DNA of 64,000 nucleotides from Bacteroidota bacterium (lineage in GTDB: Bacteria > Bacteroidota > Bacteroidia > Cytophagales > Cyclobacteriaceae): positions 1-64,000 of the forward strand of contig JAEZGH010000092.1 in NCBI GenBank assembly GCA_023417065.1, written 5' to 3'. The notes beneath the pieces are model-generated. The model had not been told where the DNA came from. It saw only the letters and a list, made by a program, of their open reading frames with translations, and made no database searches. Of this stretch, positions 26,369 through 34,596 are shown piece after piece. Each line of letters opens with the position of its first letter. The stretch's first letter is position 1. A program made the position numbers and the translations under genes.

Positions 26369-28105
26369 CTAAATCCGCGCCTGATAGGTGTACAGCTCGA
26401 AATACCTTCCTTTTTGTTGAATCAATTCATCATGACGACCCGACTCAACGATCTTCCCGGCTTCGATCACCAGGATCTGATCTGCCTGACGGATCGTGCT
26501 CAACCGGTGTGCGATGACAAATGTAGTCCTGTTCTTCATCAGGTGTTTCAAGCTTTGCTGAATGTAAGCCTCCGATTCCGTGTCAAGACTTGACGTAGCC
26601 TCATCGAGAATGAGAATTCTGGGGTCAGCAAGGATTGCACGGGCAATAGCGATACGCTGGCGCTGACCACCGGATAATTTCACGCCACGCTCTCCTATGA
26701 GTGTATCAAGCCCGTTTTCGAATCTGTCTGTAAACTCATTCACGTGGGCCGCGCGCACGGCCTCCAGAAGCTGTGACTCTGGGGCATCCGGTCGGGGGAA
26801 CATGATGTTCTCGCGAATGGTCCCTTCGAAGAGGAAGTCGTCCTGCAACACCACACCCAGTTGACTCCGGTACGTATCTAAAACAATCCTCGAGAGGTCC
26901 AGGCCGTCAACGGTTACAGTGCCTGAAGTCGGCGTCAGAAATGACGCAGCGAGACCTGCAATCGTCGATTTACCTGAGCCTGACGTTCCTACCAATGCAG
27001 TAACCGTTCCTGCAGGGGCACGAAATGAAATGCCATTCAGGACCAGCTTGCCCTTCTCATAAGCGAAACTGACATCATCAAATTCCACATCACCATGAAT
27101 CACTCCGGCTTTAATGGTGCGCTGCTTTTCGTCCTGTTCCGGAGGATATGACATCAGTTCCTCTGTGCGGTCAAGCCCGGCAAAAGCCTCCGTCAACTGG
27201 CTGCCGATATTGCTCATCTGGACAATCGGCGCCACCATAAATCCGAGGAACATCGTAAACGAAAAGAACTCACCTGTTGTCATAGTCTCCTCCACGATCC
27301 TGTATCCGCTCATGGCCATAATCCCGGCCGTGGCAAGCCCCAGCAGAAAGGTTGCTGAACTCGTCACAAGACTGGTTGACGTAAGGCTTCGCTTGACATT
27401 TGTGAAGAGCCGTTCAACGCCGTTCTCGAAGATCTTTATCTCCTGATTCTCGGCGTTGAAGCCTTTAATAACACGGATTCCGTTCAACGTCTCGGTAAGT
27501 CGTCCTGTAACCTCAGCGTTGATCTTGCCCCGCTCCCGGAAGATGGGTCTGATATATTTGAAAGCCCTCATTGAGATGAAGCCAAAGACGCTTACGGGGA
27601 TCAGGACGTAAAGCGTCATCATCGGACTGATACTGATCAGGAAGTAGAGGCACACGATGGACGTGAGGATACCTCCAACCATTTGCACCAGGCCCGTTCC
27701 TACCAGGTTTCTCACGCCCTCAACGTCTGTCATAACCCGCGACACCAGCGCACCGGATTTCTGGTTGTCAAAAAATCTTACGGGAAGTTTCAGCAGATGC
27801 TTCTGCACGTTGGACCGCAATATGCTGATCAGCCGTTGTGCTTCGACGCTCAGTAATCTCGTAAGCAGAAACGATGTGATCGCCTGAAGTGTAATTGCCC
27901 CGACAACCAAAAGAACCAGTTCCTTGAGACGTTCCAGGTCTTTATTGGCGATAACGTCATCCATAAAATAGCGCGTTGACCAGGGGAGGACCAACCCCGA
28001 TAATTGGCTGATAAAGATGAGAACCAGTCCAATCAGTAACAGCTTCCACCGCGGGAGGATAATTGTTCTGATTACGCGACCTATCGTGATTTTACTCTTT
28101 GCCAT
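26369..28105 (-). CDS. ABC exporter (fused permease-ATPase)
   Basis: A 578-residue half-transporter of the MsbA/multidrug-exporter type: a six-helix membrane domain (about 15-320) and a C-terminal nucleotide-binding domain with Walker A GTSGSGKST, Q-loop, signature LSGGQRQRIAIARA, Walker B ILILDEATSSLD and the H-loop IAHRLSTI. It would work as a homodimer. The start is ATG at 28105 (MAKSKITIGRVIRT); the frame is open to 28303, but the extra residues look like translated intergenic DNA. Substrate unknown: lipid, peptide or drug. It is divergent from the FecR-type gene. Confidence 0.93.
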   Translation of the reverse strand: MAKSKITIGRVIRTIILPRWKLLLIGLVLIFISQLSGLVLPWSTRYFMDDVIANKDLERLKELVLLVVGAITLQAITSFLLTRLLSVEAQRLISILRSNVQKHLLKLPVRFFDNQKSGALVSRVMTDVEGVRNLVGTGLVQMVGGILTSIVCLYFLISISPMMTLYVLIPVSVFGFISMRAFKYIRPIFRERGKINAEVTGRLTETLNGIRVIKGFNAENQEIKIFENGVERLFTNVKRSLTSTSLVTSSATFLLGLATAGIMAMSGYRIVEETMTTGEFFSFTMFLGFMVAPIVQMSNIGSQLTEAFAGLDRTEELMSYPPEQDEKQRTIKAGVIHGDVEFDDVSFAYEKGKLVLNGISFRAPAGTVTALVGTSGSGKSTIAGLAASFLTPTSGTVTVDGLDLSRIVLDTYRSQLGVVLQDDFLFEGTIRENIMFPRPDAPESQLLEAVRAAHVNEFTDRFENGLDTLIGERGVKLSGGQRQRIAIARAILADPRILILDEATSSLDTESEAYIQQSLKHLMKNRTTFVIAHRLSTIRQADQILVIEAGKIVESGRHDELIQQKGRYFELYTYQARI

Positions 28106-28120
28106 GATGTCTGTTGAAAT

Positions 28121-28160
28121 AATACCAAGCGTGATGAAACAATACCAAGTGTGACGAACG
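28121..28160. repeat. Two 20-bp tandem direct repeats
   Basis: AATACCAAGCGTGATGAAAC (28121-28140) is followed directly by AATACCAAGTGTGACGAACG, 16 of 20 positions alike. They lie 16 bp upstream of the ABC exporter start, where they could serve as operator half-sites. No function is known. Confidence 0.5.
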
Positions 28161-28371
28161 TGTGCCTGTTTTAGTCTATTTGTATAAGCGGCTGTAACGT
28201 TAATTCCTTGAACAGACTGTGGGAATTTGTGGAAATCCTCAGCAGGTAACAAATCACAGCGACTTTTTTTCATGCGATGAACCACCTGTAATGCGGGTAT
28301 CAAACTTTACGGCATACAGTAGCCGATCGCACAAAGGGATGTTTCCCTGATCAGGCCAGACAAAAACTTGT

Positions 28372-29388
28372 ATGCAAAACGCTGAAACACCCACATCCAA
28401 ATACTACGATAAACTTGTTCTTCGCAAGCTGATGGGGATCATTTCTCCTGAAGAAGAGATTGCCCTTGACACATGGTTGCGTCAGGATCCTCGTAATCGC
28501 GAGGCTTTTGAAACCCTGCGACTTCAATGGGAGGCTGAAAAGGACATTATTCCGGACGACGATCGGCCCGGGCGATGGCGCAGGAGATCTGCCATGAAGA
28601 AAACCCCCAGACCAGCAAAAGTCCGCCAGCCTGCCAAGCGAAAGTCAACTGGGTTTTACGTATTTGAAGGCATCGCTATCGGTGCACTCGTAGTAGCTGC
28701 AGTGTTGATATTTCTCGGCCTGAAGGAAAGGCCGACAATCTTCCATGCGGGTCGTGACATCAGAACGCTGACGCTCTCGGACAGCTCAACGGTGACCCTG
28801 AGGCCGGGCGGTATTCTTCTTGTGTCGTCGCAGTACGGTGAAACCAGCCGCGCTGTTGAGATCGAAGGTCAGGCATTAGTCGAGGTTAAACCTGATTCAC
28901 TAAGGCCTTTCACGCTTGTCTCGGAACACAGCCGCATTGAGGTGGTGGGAACGCATTTCGCCGTGAATTTTCCGAAAGGAGGGGAGCGTGACGAAGTAAT
29001 AGTGCTTTCGGGCAAAGTACGCTTGAATGCCCTCTCAAATCCTGAAAAACCGGTGGAGGTCACCGCAGGGAAAAAGGCAGTATTCGATCGTCGTGCCGGC
29101 CTGATTACCGTCGGGGAAACAGATACGGTAAATGCAACGGCGTGGAGGGATCAACGCCTCATATTTGACAAAACGCCGTTGTCGGAAGTCGTGCTAGCCA
29201 TCGAAGACTACTTCGGAATAGCCGTGCAGGTTGAGAACACCGAGATGCTGAAGTGTCCGTTTAGCCGGACCTTTTCTGAGCCGCGACTCGACGATGTCAT
29301 CAAAGCCTTGCGCGAAGGCCTTGATGTTATTGTTGTCAGAGAATATAGTCGTATTGTAATCGACGGACGGAATACGTGTCCGAAATAG
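28372..29388 (+). CDS. Orphan FecR-family anti-sigma-like protein
   Basis: A 338-residue FecR-type protein. The N-terminal cytoplasmic part (LRKLMGIISPEEEIALDTWLRQDPRNREAFETL) matches the FecR N-terminal domain, followed by a transmembrane helix (about 97-117), a FecR-type periplasmic domain (about 130-235; SRIEVVGTHFAVNFP) and a C-terminal DUF4974-like segment (about 260-338). FecR proteins hold an ECF sigma factor and receive a signal from a TonB-dependent receptor. Neither an ECF sigma gene nor a SusC gene is adjacent, and the nearest SusC is about 8 kb away. A sigma partner elsewhere is inferred. Confidence 0.9.
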   Translation: MQNAETPTSKYYDKLVLRKLMGIISPEEEIALDTWLRQDPRNREAFETLRLQWEAEKDIIPDDDRPGRWRRRSAMKKTPRPAKVRQPAKRKSTGFYVFEGIAIGALVVAAVLIFLGLKERPTIFHAGRDIRTLTLSDSSTVTLRPGGILLVSSQYGETSRAVEIEGQALVEVKPDSLRPFTLVSEHSRIEVVGTHFAVNFPKGGERDEVIVLSGKVRLNALSNPEKPVEVTAGKKAVFDRRAGLITVGETDTVNATAWRDQRLIFDKTPLSEVVLAIEDYFGIAVQVENTEMLKCPFSRTFSEPRLDDVIKALREGLDVIVVREYSRIVIDGRNTCPK

Positions 29389-29393
29389 TCAGG

Positions 29394-31022
29394 TCAGCTC
29401 ACCGACGAGTAAAGCGCCTCCTTTTGTTCAGCAACGCGTTCATTTTCGATGTACTCGTCGTACGTCATGAGCTTGTCGATAAATCCATTTGGCGTGATCT
29501 CAATGATACGTGTGGCCACCGTGTTGGTGAATTCGTGGTCATGTGATGTAAACAGGACTGTTCCGGGGAAGTCCTTAAGCGCATTATTGAATGCGGTGAT
29601 GGATTCGAGATCCAGGTGGTTGGTGGGTTCATCGAGGATGAGCAGGTTGGCACCAGCAAGCATCATTCGTGAAATCATACACCTCATCTTTTCGCCTCCT
29701 GAGAGCACGTTCGCCTTTTTGAAAACTTCCTCACCGGAGAAAAGCATTTTTCCCAGGAATCCGCGAACGTAGATTTCATCCTTGTTCTCATCATCTGCAA
29801 ACTGACGCAGCCAGTCAATGAGGTTGTCCTGAGTGTCAAAGTACTTTTCGTTATTTGAAGGCAGGTAAGCAGCAGTGATCGTCTGGCCAAACCGGAATTC
29901 ACCGGAGTCGGCTTTCTTTTCGCCCATCAGTATCTGGAATAAGGATGTTATCGCGAGGCTTTCCTTGCTGAGGAACGCAATCTTTTCACCTTTGCGAACG
30001 TAGAAGTCAAGGCCACGGAACAAAGGCTCACCGTTCAATGAATAACTCAGGTTTTCCACCTGAAGGATCTGGTCTCCGGCAGTTCTCTTTTGTTGAAAGA
30101 TGATGGCCGGATACCTTCTTGTCGACGGCTGGATGTCGTCGACGTTGATCTTTTCAAGGAGCTTCCTTCGGCTTGTAGCCTGTTTGGATTTGGAAGCATT
30201 CGCGCTGAATCGCGCGATGAATTCCTGAAGTTCCTTGCGCTTGTCTTCGGCCTTCTTATTTGCAGCAGAACGCTGTGCGAGCGCAAGCTGACTCGACTGA
30301 TACCAGAATGAGTAGTTCCCGGTGTAAAGGCGGATCGCACTGAAGTCGATATCGACGATATGGGTACATACGGTGTCAAGGAAGTGTCTGTCGTGCGATA
30401 CAACGATCACGGTATTCGGAAAATCCAGGAGGAAGTCCTCAAGCCAGCTTACGGTGTGAATATCGAGGTCGTTGGTAGGTTCGTCGAGGATGAGGATGTC
30501 GGGATTTCCAAACAGCGCCTGTGCCAGGAGCACGCGAACCTTCTGGTTACCGCTGAGTTCCTTCATCAGCTTGAAGTGCTCGGATTCTACAATACCCAGA
30601 CCGCTGAGCAATGCAGCAGCATCCGACTCCGCATTCCAGCCATTCATCTCCGCGAATTCCGCTTCGAGTTCCGAAGCGCGAATACCATCGGCTTCTGAGA
30701 AGTCCGGCTTCGCGTAAATAGCATCCTTTTCTTTCATGATGCTCCATAGGTGCTGATGCCCCATCATAACGGTATCGATAACCGAAACTTCATCAAACGC
30801 GTAGTGATTCTGACGGAGCACCGCCATGCGTTTGCCAGGTTCGATGGATACCTTTCCACGGGTAGGATCAATATCCCCCGCAAGGATTTTCAGAAAAGTG
30901 GACTTGCCGGCACCATTGGCTCCAATTACTCCATAACAGTTTCCCGACGTAAATTTGATGTTTACTTCGTCAAACAACACACGTTTCCCAAACTGGAGCG
31001 ACAGATTATTAGCAGCGATCAT
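29394..31022 (-). CDS. ABC-F ATPase (YbiT-like)
   Basis: A 542-residue soluble ABC-F protein with two ATPase domains and no membrane part. Domain 1 has Walker A GANGAGKSTFLK, signature LSGNQKVRVLLAQ and Walker B LILDEPTNDLD; domain 2 has LSGGEKMRCM and LLILDEPTNHLD. Domain 2's Walker A region reads FLSKESLAITSLFQ, which departs from GxxGxGKS. The linker between the domains is about 85 residues (KKAEDKRKELQEFIARF). ABC-F proteins act on the ribosome. The closest remembered subgroup is YbiT. Its stop lies 6 bp from the FecR-type gene's stop, so the two are convergent. Confidence 0.92.
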   Translation of the reverse strand: MIAANNLSLQFGKRVLFDEVNIKFTSGNCYGVIGANGAGKSTFLKILAGDIDPTRGKVSIEPGKRMAVLRQNHYAFDEVSVIDTVMMGHQHLWSIMKEKDAIYAKPDFSEADGIRASELEAEFAEMNGWNAESDAAALLSGLGIVESEHFKLMKELSGNQKVRVLLAQALFGNPDILILDEPTNDLDIHTVSWLEDFLLDFPNTVIVVSHDRHFLDTVCTHIVDIDFSAIRLYTGNYSFWYQSSQLALAQRSAANKKAEDKRKELQEFIARFSANASKSKQATSRRKLLEKINVDDIQPSTRRYPAIIFQQKRTAGDQILQVENLSYSLNGEPLFRGLDFYVRKGEKIAFLSKESLAITSLFQILMGEKKADSGEFRFGQTITAAYLPSNNEKYFDTQDNLIDWLRQFADDENKDEIYVRGFLGKMLFSGEEVFKKANVLSGGEKMRCMISRMMLAGANLLILDEPTNHLDLESITAFNNALKDFPGTVLFTSHDHEFTNTVATRIIEITPNGFIDKLMTYDEYIENERVAEQKEALYSSVS

Positions 31023-31151
31023 GAATTAAGATTGATTGAAACAGCAAAATTAGCAAAAAAGGTTGTTACCCAACCGATCTAGAATGCTCTGGAGAGAAAA
31101 ATCGTTCCACCGAGTGATAAATCAGCACAGCCATGTTTTCAAACGGTTGAA

Positions 31152-31904
31152 TTATTTTTTGTCCGTCGTGGAATTCTGACGGCTGAGATGCGCCTTCTCG
31201 TCGTTGGAGAGGAGTACCTTGATATCAGGATCTCCCTGAAGGTTGCGCATCTGCACCTGAATGGCCGGATAACGCTTTTGCACACGCGCAGAAACAGGCT
31301 TAACGGTATACACACGAGGGTTGGGTAAACATGCGGCTATCATAGCAGCTTCCCTCGACGTCAGGTCGCTGCTGGGTTTGTTAAAGTACGCGCGTGACGC
31401 TGCTTCTATCCCAAAAATTCCTTTGCCCATCTCGGCAATGTTGAGGTATACTTCCAGAATCCTCCGTTTGCCCCAGATAAGTTCGATCATGAAGGTGAAG
31501 TATGTCTCGAGTCCCTTTCGAATCCAGCTTCGGCCATGCCAGAGAAAAACGTTTTTGGCCACCTGTTGACTTATAGTCGATCCTCCGCGGATGGTACGGC
31601 CGGGTTTCGCTTTGTTATACTCGTAAGCACGCTGAATGCTCTTCCAGTCAAAGCCTGTATGATCGGGAAATAGCTGATCTTCGGAAGCAATTACAGCCAG
31701 TCGCGCATTGGGAGAAATGTCCTTGAGGGAAACGTAATCTCTTTTCAGGCCGTGTCCCTTGATCCAGCTGATCAGCTGAATTGCAGTAATCGGAGGATCG
31801 ACCCATTTCAGGATAACGATATATACGAAGTGGGCGATAAACAGGATGAGAGCGACCTGTCGGATTCGTCTGAGCAGTTTCGAAAGCGCGGGAGGTACTC
31901 GCAT
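31152..31904 (-). CDS. mtgA: Monofunctional peptidoglycan transglycosylase
   Basis: A 250-residue MtgA that polymerises lipid II into glycan strands. One N-terminal membrane helix (about 16-34) is followed by a GT51 domain with the catalytic Glu75 (VIASEDQLFPDHTGFDW), the conserved GGSTISQQVAKN and the segments RKGLETYFTFMIEL and EVYLNIAEMGKGIFGIEAA. Length matches the monofunctional class, with no transpeptidase domain. It lies alone on the minus strand, about 130 bp upstream of the ABC-F gene's start. Confidence 0.94.
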   Translation of the reverse strand: MRVPPALSKLLRRIRQVALILFIAHFVYIVILKWVDPPITAIQLISWIKGHGLKRDYVSLKDISPNARLAVIASEDQLFPDHTGFDWKSIQRAYEYNKAKPGRTIRGGSTISQQVAKNVFLWHGRSWIRKGLETYFTFMIELIWGKRRILEVYLNIAEMGKGIFGIEAASRAYFNKPSSDLTSREAAMIAACLPNPRVYTVKPVSARVQKRYPAIQVQMRNLQGDPDIKVLLSNDEKAHLSRQNSTTDKK

Positions 31905-31993
31905 AAGGCGGCCAAAAATAGACAGAAATGCCTATTGCTGTGTGGCTAAAACGACAATTTGCTGCTTTTATTTTCAAGCGCTTCGCAACGGGA

Positions 31994-32242
31994 TTATACG
32001 CTGCCCTTCAGATCCCAGTGGTCCTTGATGATCCGTCCCGAATTATCAGCTTTCAACGTCCGGGTATAGCGTTGCCCGCGAATGCGACCCGCATCGTCGT
32101 ACCGCCCAATGAAAAGGGTGACAGGATTGCCCTCATTGTCGGTGTGAATGGCCAGATCCTTTCCGCGAAAGCTTGAACGAATCATTGCTGATGGTTCATA
32201 CTTTCGCGTGAGCTTTAGTAGAAGGTGTGCGCTTAGACCCAT
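31994..32242 (-). CDS. Small conserved hypothetical protein
   Basis: An 82-residue protein of unknown function. The run FRGKDLAIHTDNEGNPVTLF then IGRYDDAGRIRGQRYTRTLK reads as a real, well-folded beta-type sequence with alternating charged residues, and its similarity to short proteins elsewhere in Bacteroidota is recalled rather than checked. No signal peptide or membrane segment. It lies 89 bp before the start of mtgA on the same strand. Start at 32242 (MGLSAHLLLK) is tentative. Confidence 0.6.
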   Translation of the reverse strand: MGLSAHLLLKLTRKYEPSAMIRSSFRGKDLAIHTDNEGNPVTLFIGRYDDAGRIRGQRYTRTLKADNSGRIIKDHWDLKGSV

Positions 32243-32445
32243 GGTTGATAGTATGTTTTCGTTGTGCGGTATGGCGTAAATGCGGTGCCTGAACAGCGGA
32301 GACTCTTCGGCAATGCGCGCGATCCCTTATCTCTGTGTTTGGGTGGAATAAATTCCTCGATAAGGTCCGGCTGCATGGAGTAAGCCGAGTGGTTTGGCCC
32401 GGTATGGCTTTAGTAGTAATAGGTAAAACAAAAAATCTTAGCACT

Positions 32446-33033
32446 ATGGCAGAAAAATCAAACAACAATAGCCGTAGGGTTGCAATATTAACCGAGAACG
32501 GGTTTGAGCAATCCGAGCTTGTCAGCCCTAAAGAAGCTCTCGAAAAAGCAGGTCATCAGGTGGAGATTGTTTCCCCGCAGCGTGAAAAGGTAAAGGCATG
32601 GGACAAGGATCATTGGGGAATTGAACTTCCTGTGGATAAGCACATAACCGAAGTTACCGCTGATGATTATGACGCCCTGTTGTTACCAGGTGGAGTCCTC
32701 AATCCTGATAAACTTCGCATGGACCACGATGCGGTGCTGTTTGTGAAAGAATTTTTTCAGTCAGGCAAAGTTATCGCCGCTATCTGCCATGGTCCGCAAA
32801 TGCTTATTGAAGCAAACGTAGTTGAAGGACGACAATTGACATCGTTTCCGAGTATCCGGATTGACGTTGTGAATGCCGGTGGACTTTGGGTTGATCAGGA
32901 GGTCGTCGTCGACAATGGCCTTGTTACAAGCCGTAAGCCTGATGATCTGGAAGCATTCAACAAGAAGCTTCTGGAAGAAATTACCGAAGGCACTCACGAT
33001 CGTGAAAAGCCAAGGGTTTACGCAAAGACGTAA
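32446..33033 (+). CDS. DJ-1/PfpI-family protein
   Basis: A 196-residue DJ-1/PfpI (YhbO/YraA-like) protein. It has the nucleophile elbow AAICHGPQML, with Cys114 next to His115, and an acidic residue near the N-terminal strand (LTENGFEQSEL), as the family requires. Reported activities include deglycase or glyoxalase-type stress protection; the exact reaction is disputed. ATG at 32446 is preferred: the frame is open to 32335, but the extra residues have no family match. A terminator follows about 22 bp after the stop. Confidence 0.92.
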   Translation: MAEKSNNNSRRVAILTENGFEQSELVSPKEALEKAGHQVEIVSPQREKVKAWDKDHWGIELPVDKHITEVTADDYDALLLPGGVLNPDKLRMDHDAVLFVKEFFQSGKVIAAICHGPQMLIEANVVEGRQLTSFPSIRIDVVNAGGLWVDQEVVVDNGLVTSRKPDDLEAFNKKLLEEITEGTHDREKPRVYAKT

Positions 33034-33055
33034 AGAATGAAGGGGTGATTAGGAT

Positions 33056-33087
33056 AAAAAGCCGTCTCGATTAAGGGGCGGCTTTTT
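33056..33087 (+). terminator. Terminator after the DJ-1/PfpI gene
   Basis: AAAAAGCCG and CGGCTTTTT form a strong stem around an interrupted inner helix, ending in a T-run, about 22 bp after the stop codon. Confidence 0.8.
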
Positions 33088-33601
33088 GCGTTAGTGGCTG
33101 CCGGGTGCCTGTTGGCCGGTTCTATTGCCCCCTGCTTCCGCATTGTTCCCGGCAGCAATCTTGGATTAGGCAAAGCCCCGATGAAACAAGCAGCTTTTAA
33201 TTGGCGTAGAGTATGGGAAGAGTGGAGAAAGAGTGGAGAAAGAGTGGAGGATGACTACAAAATCAGCATCCAATCCCAGAGCGTAACAACCTTTCAAAAA
33301 CGGGCGATAGCATCAGATTTTTTTTATTCGAGGCAGATTTTTTATTAGGTTTTTGTTGCTCCGGCGAAGGGCTGTATTGCCGGTTTCCAGTATCCTCAGT
33401 AATCTTTCAGGACACCCCGGCACCTGGTTAAGCCGGCAATGGCAACGAGGGCATTCCATGATATAGCCATTATCATATGTTACAGAGACTCGCTTGCTTG
33501 AACCCTGATTTACCTTCTTTTCAAGAAGCGCCGCCCTTCAATCGAAATCGGACATCCATCAGAAATCCGGAATGAGAAATCAGAAATCACTATTTTGCAT
33601 C
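33088..33601. other. Long non-coding stretch with short repeats
   Basis: More than 500 bases without a convincing gene. It holds an 11-bp tandem repeat at 33219-33250, homopolymer T-runs near 33318-33345 and an 8-bp inverted repeat, ATTGCCGG (33376-33383) and CCGGCAAT (33433-33440). Plus-strand frames here show no domain or start context. It may be a decayed gene or an old insertion site; neither is proven. Confidence 0.45.
33219..33250 (+). repeat. Short tandem repeat (AGAGTGGAGAA, about 3 copies)
   Basis: The 11-bp unit AGAGTGGAGAA occurs three times in a row, the last copy truncated to AGAGTGGAGG. It lies in non-coding DNA between the DJ-1/PfpI gene and the esterase. Confidence 0.75.
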
Positions 33602-34519
33602 ATGTCCTACAAATCCAGCTTATCCCTTCTGGGAATCATGTTAATAACTATGCAAACCCTCGCACAACAAGAACTTCCATTGTACGACGGGCCGATTCCC
33701 AATGCCACTGCCGTCGAAAACGCCGAAGTTGCAGAAGACAGGAATGGCGTGACGATTGTAAGCAAAATCACGCACCCAACGCTCACCGTTTTCCTGCCAC
33801 CCCCCGAAAAGGCCAACGGACTAGCCGTAGTAATCTGTCCCGGCGGAGGCTACTGGATTAACGCCATGTCGCACGAAGGATGGGATGTAGCCAAAAAATT
33901 CAATGAATGGGGCGTCACTGCATTTGTGCTGAAGTATCGGATTCCAGGGGACCAGATGAAGGAAAGAAAATGGGGACCACTTCAGGATGCACAGCAGGCT
34001 ATCGCGACGGTGCGCGGTAATGCCGCGAAATACAAAATAGATCCCGAGCGCATCGGGATCATGGGATTCTCCGCAGGCGGACACCTTGCATCAACAGCGG
34101 GAACACACTTTGACAACCCCGTGCTTCAGCAAACCGTCAGCGTTCGTCCCGACTTCATGATCCTCGTATACCCGGTAATAAGTTTTGATCCGGAAATCGG
34201 TCACATGGGATCGAGGGACCAATTGATCGGGAATTCCCCCACGCCTGAGGATACAAAACTGTTTTCGAATGAACTTCAGGTCAATGAAACGACACCACCT
34301 ACATTCCTCGTTCACGCCGCAGATGACAAGGCGGTCAAAGTTGACAATTCCATCCGCTTTTTCGAGGTATTAAACCGTTACAGCATACCCGCCGAACTTC
34401 ACATCTATCAGGCCGGCGGACATGGTTTCGGGATGGACAATAAGACTACCAATGAAAAGTGGATGGCGTCTTGCAAAAACTGGCTGGAATCCAACGACTG
34501 GTTTAAGTACAAAAAATAG
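33602..34519 (+). CDS. Secreted alpha/beta-hydrolase (esterase-like)
   Basis: A 305-residue secreted alpha/beta-hydrolase. A signal peptide (LLGIMLITMQTLAQ) precedes the fold. The oxyanion segment CPGGGYW, nucleophile Ser157 in GFSAGG, the acid in HAADDKAV and the His in GGHGFGM are all placed as expected. It belongs to the BD-FAE/acetylxylan esterase-like group, which often removes acetyl or feruloyl groups from plant polysaccharides. ATG at 33602 is preferred; the open frame begins 30 bases upstream. The GH95 gene follows 77 bp later, and the pair may act on the same glycan. Confidence 0.88.
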   Translation: MSYKSSLSLLGIMLITMQTLAQQELPLYDGPIPNATAVENAEVAEDRNGVTIVSKITHPTLTVFLPPPEKANGLAVVICPGGGYWINAMSHEGWDVAKKFNEWGVTAFVLKYRIPGDQMKERKWGPLQDAQQAIATVRGNAAKYKIDPERIGIMGFSAGGHLASTAGTHFDNPVLQQTVSVRPDFMILVYPVISFDPEIGHMGSRDQLIGNSPTPEDTKLFSNELQVNETTPPTFLVHAADDKAVKVDNSIRFFEVLNRYSIPAELHIYQAGGHGFGMDNKTTNEKWMASCKNWLESNDWFKYKK

Positions 34520-34596
34520 AAATCAATTGCTGTCACGCAGGGCAAGACCCGTTTTGCAAATTTCGGCTAAGGGATAACTGCGTGCAATTCTAATAT

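Noticed and set aside
26318..26593. Plus-strand frame over the end of the ABC exporter
   Set aside because: It overlaps the exporter's ATP-binding region antisense and has no independent support.
28106..28303. N-terminal extension of the ABC exporter to 28303
   Set aside because: The extension reads as translated intergenic DNA ahead of a normal exporter N-terminus at 28105.
33094..33348. Plus-strand frame of 84 codons in the non-coding gap
   Set aside because: Low-complexity repeat (SGERVEDD) arises from the tandem DNA repeat; no domain or start signal is present.
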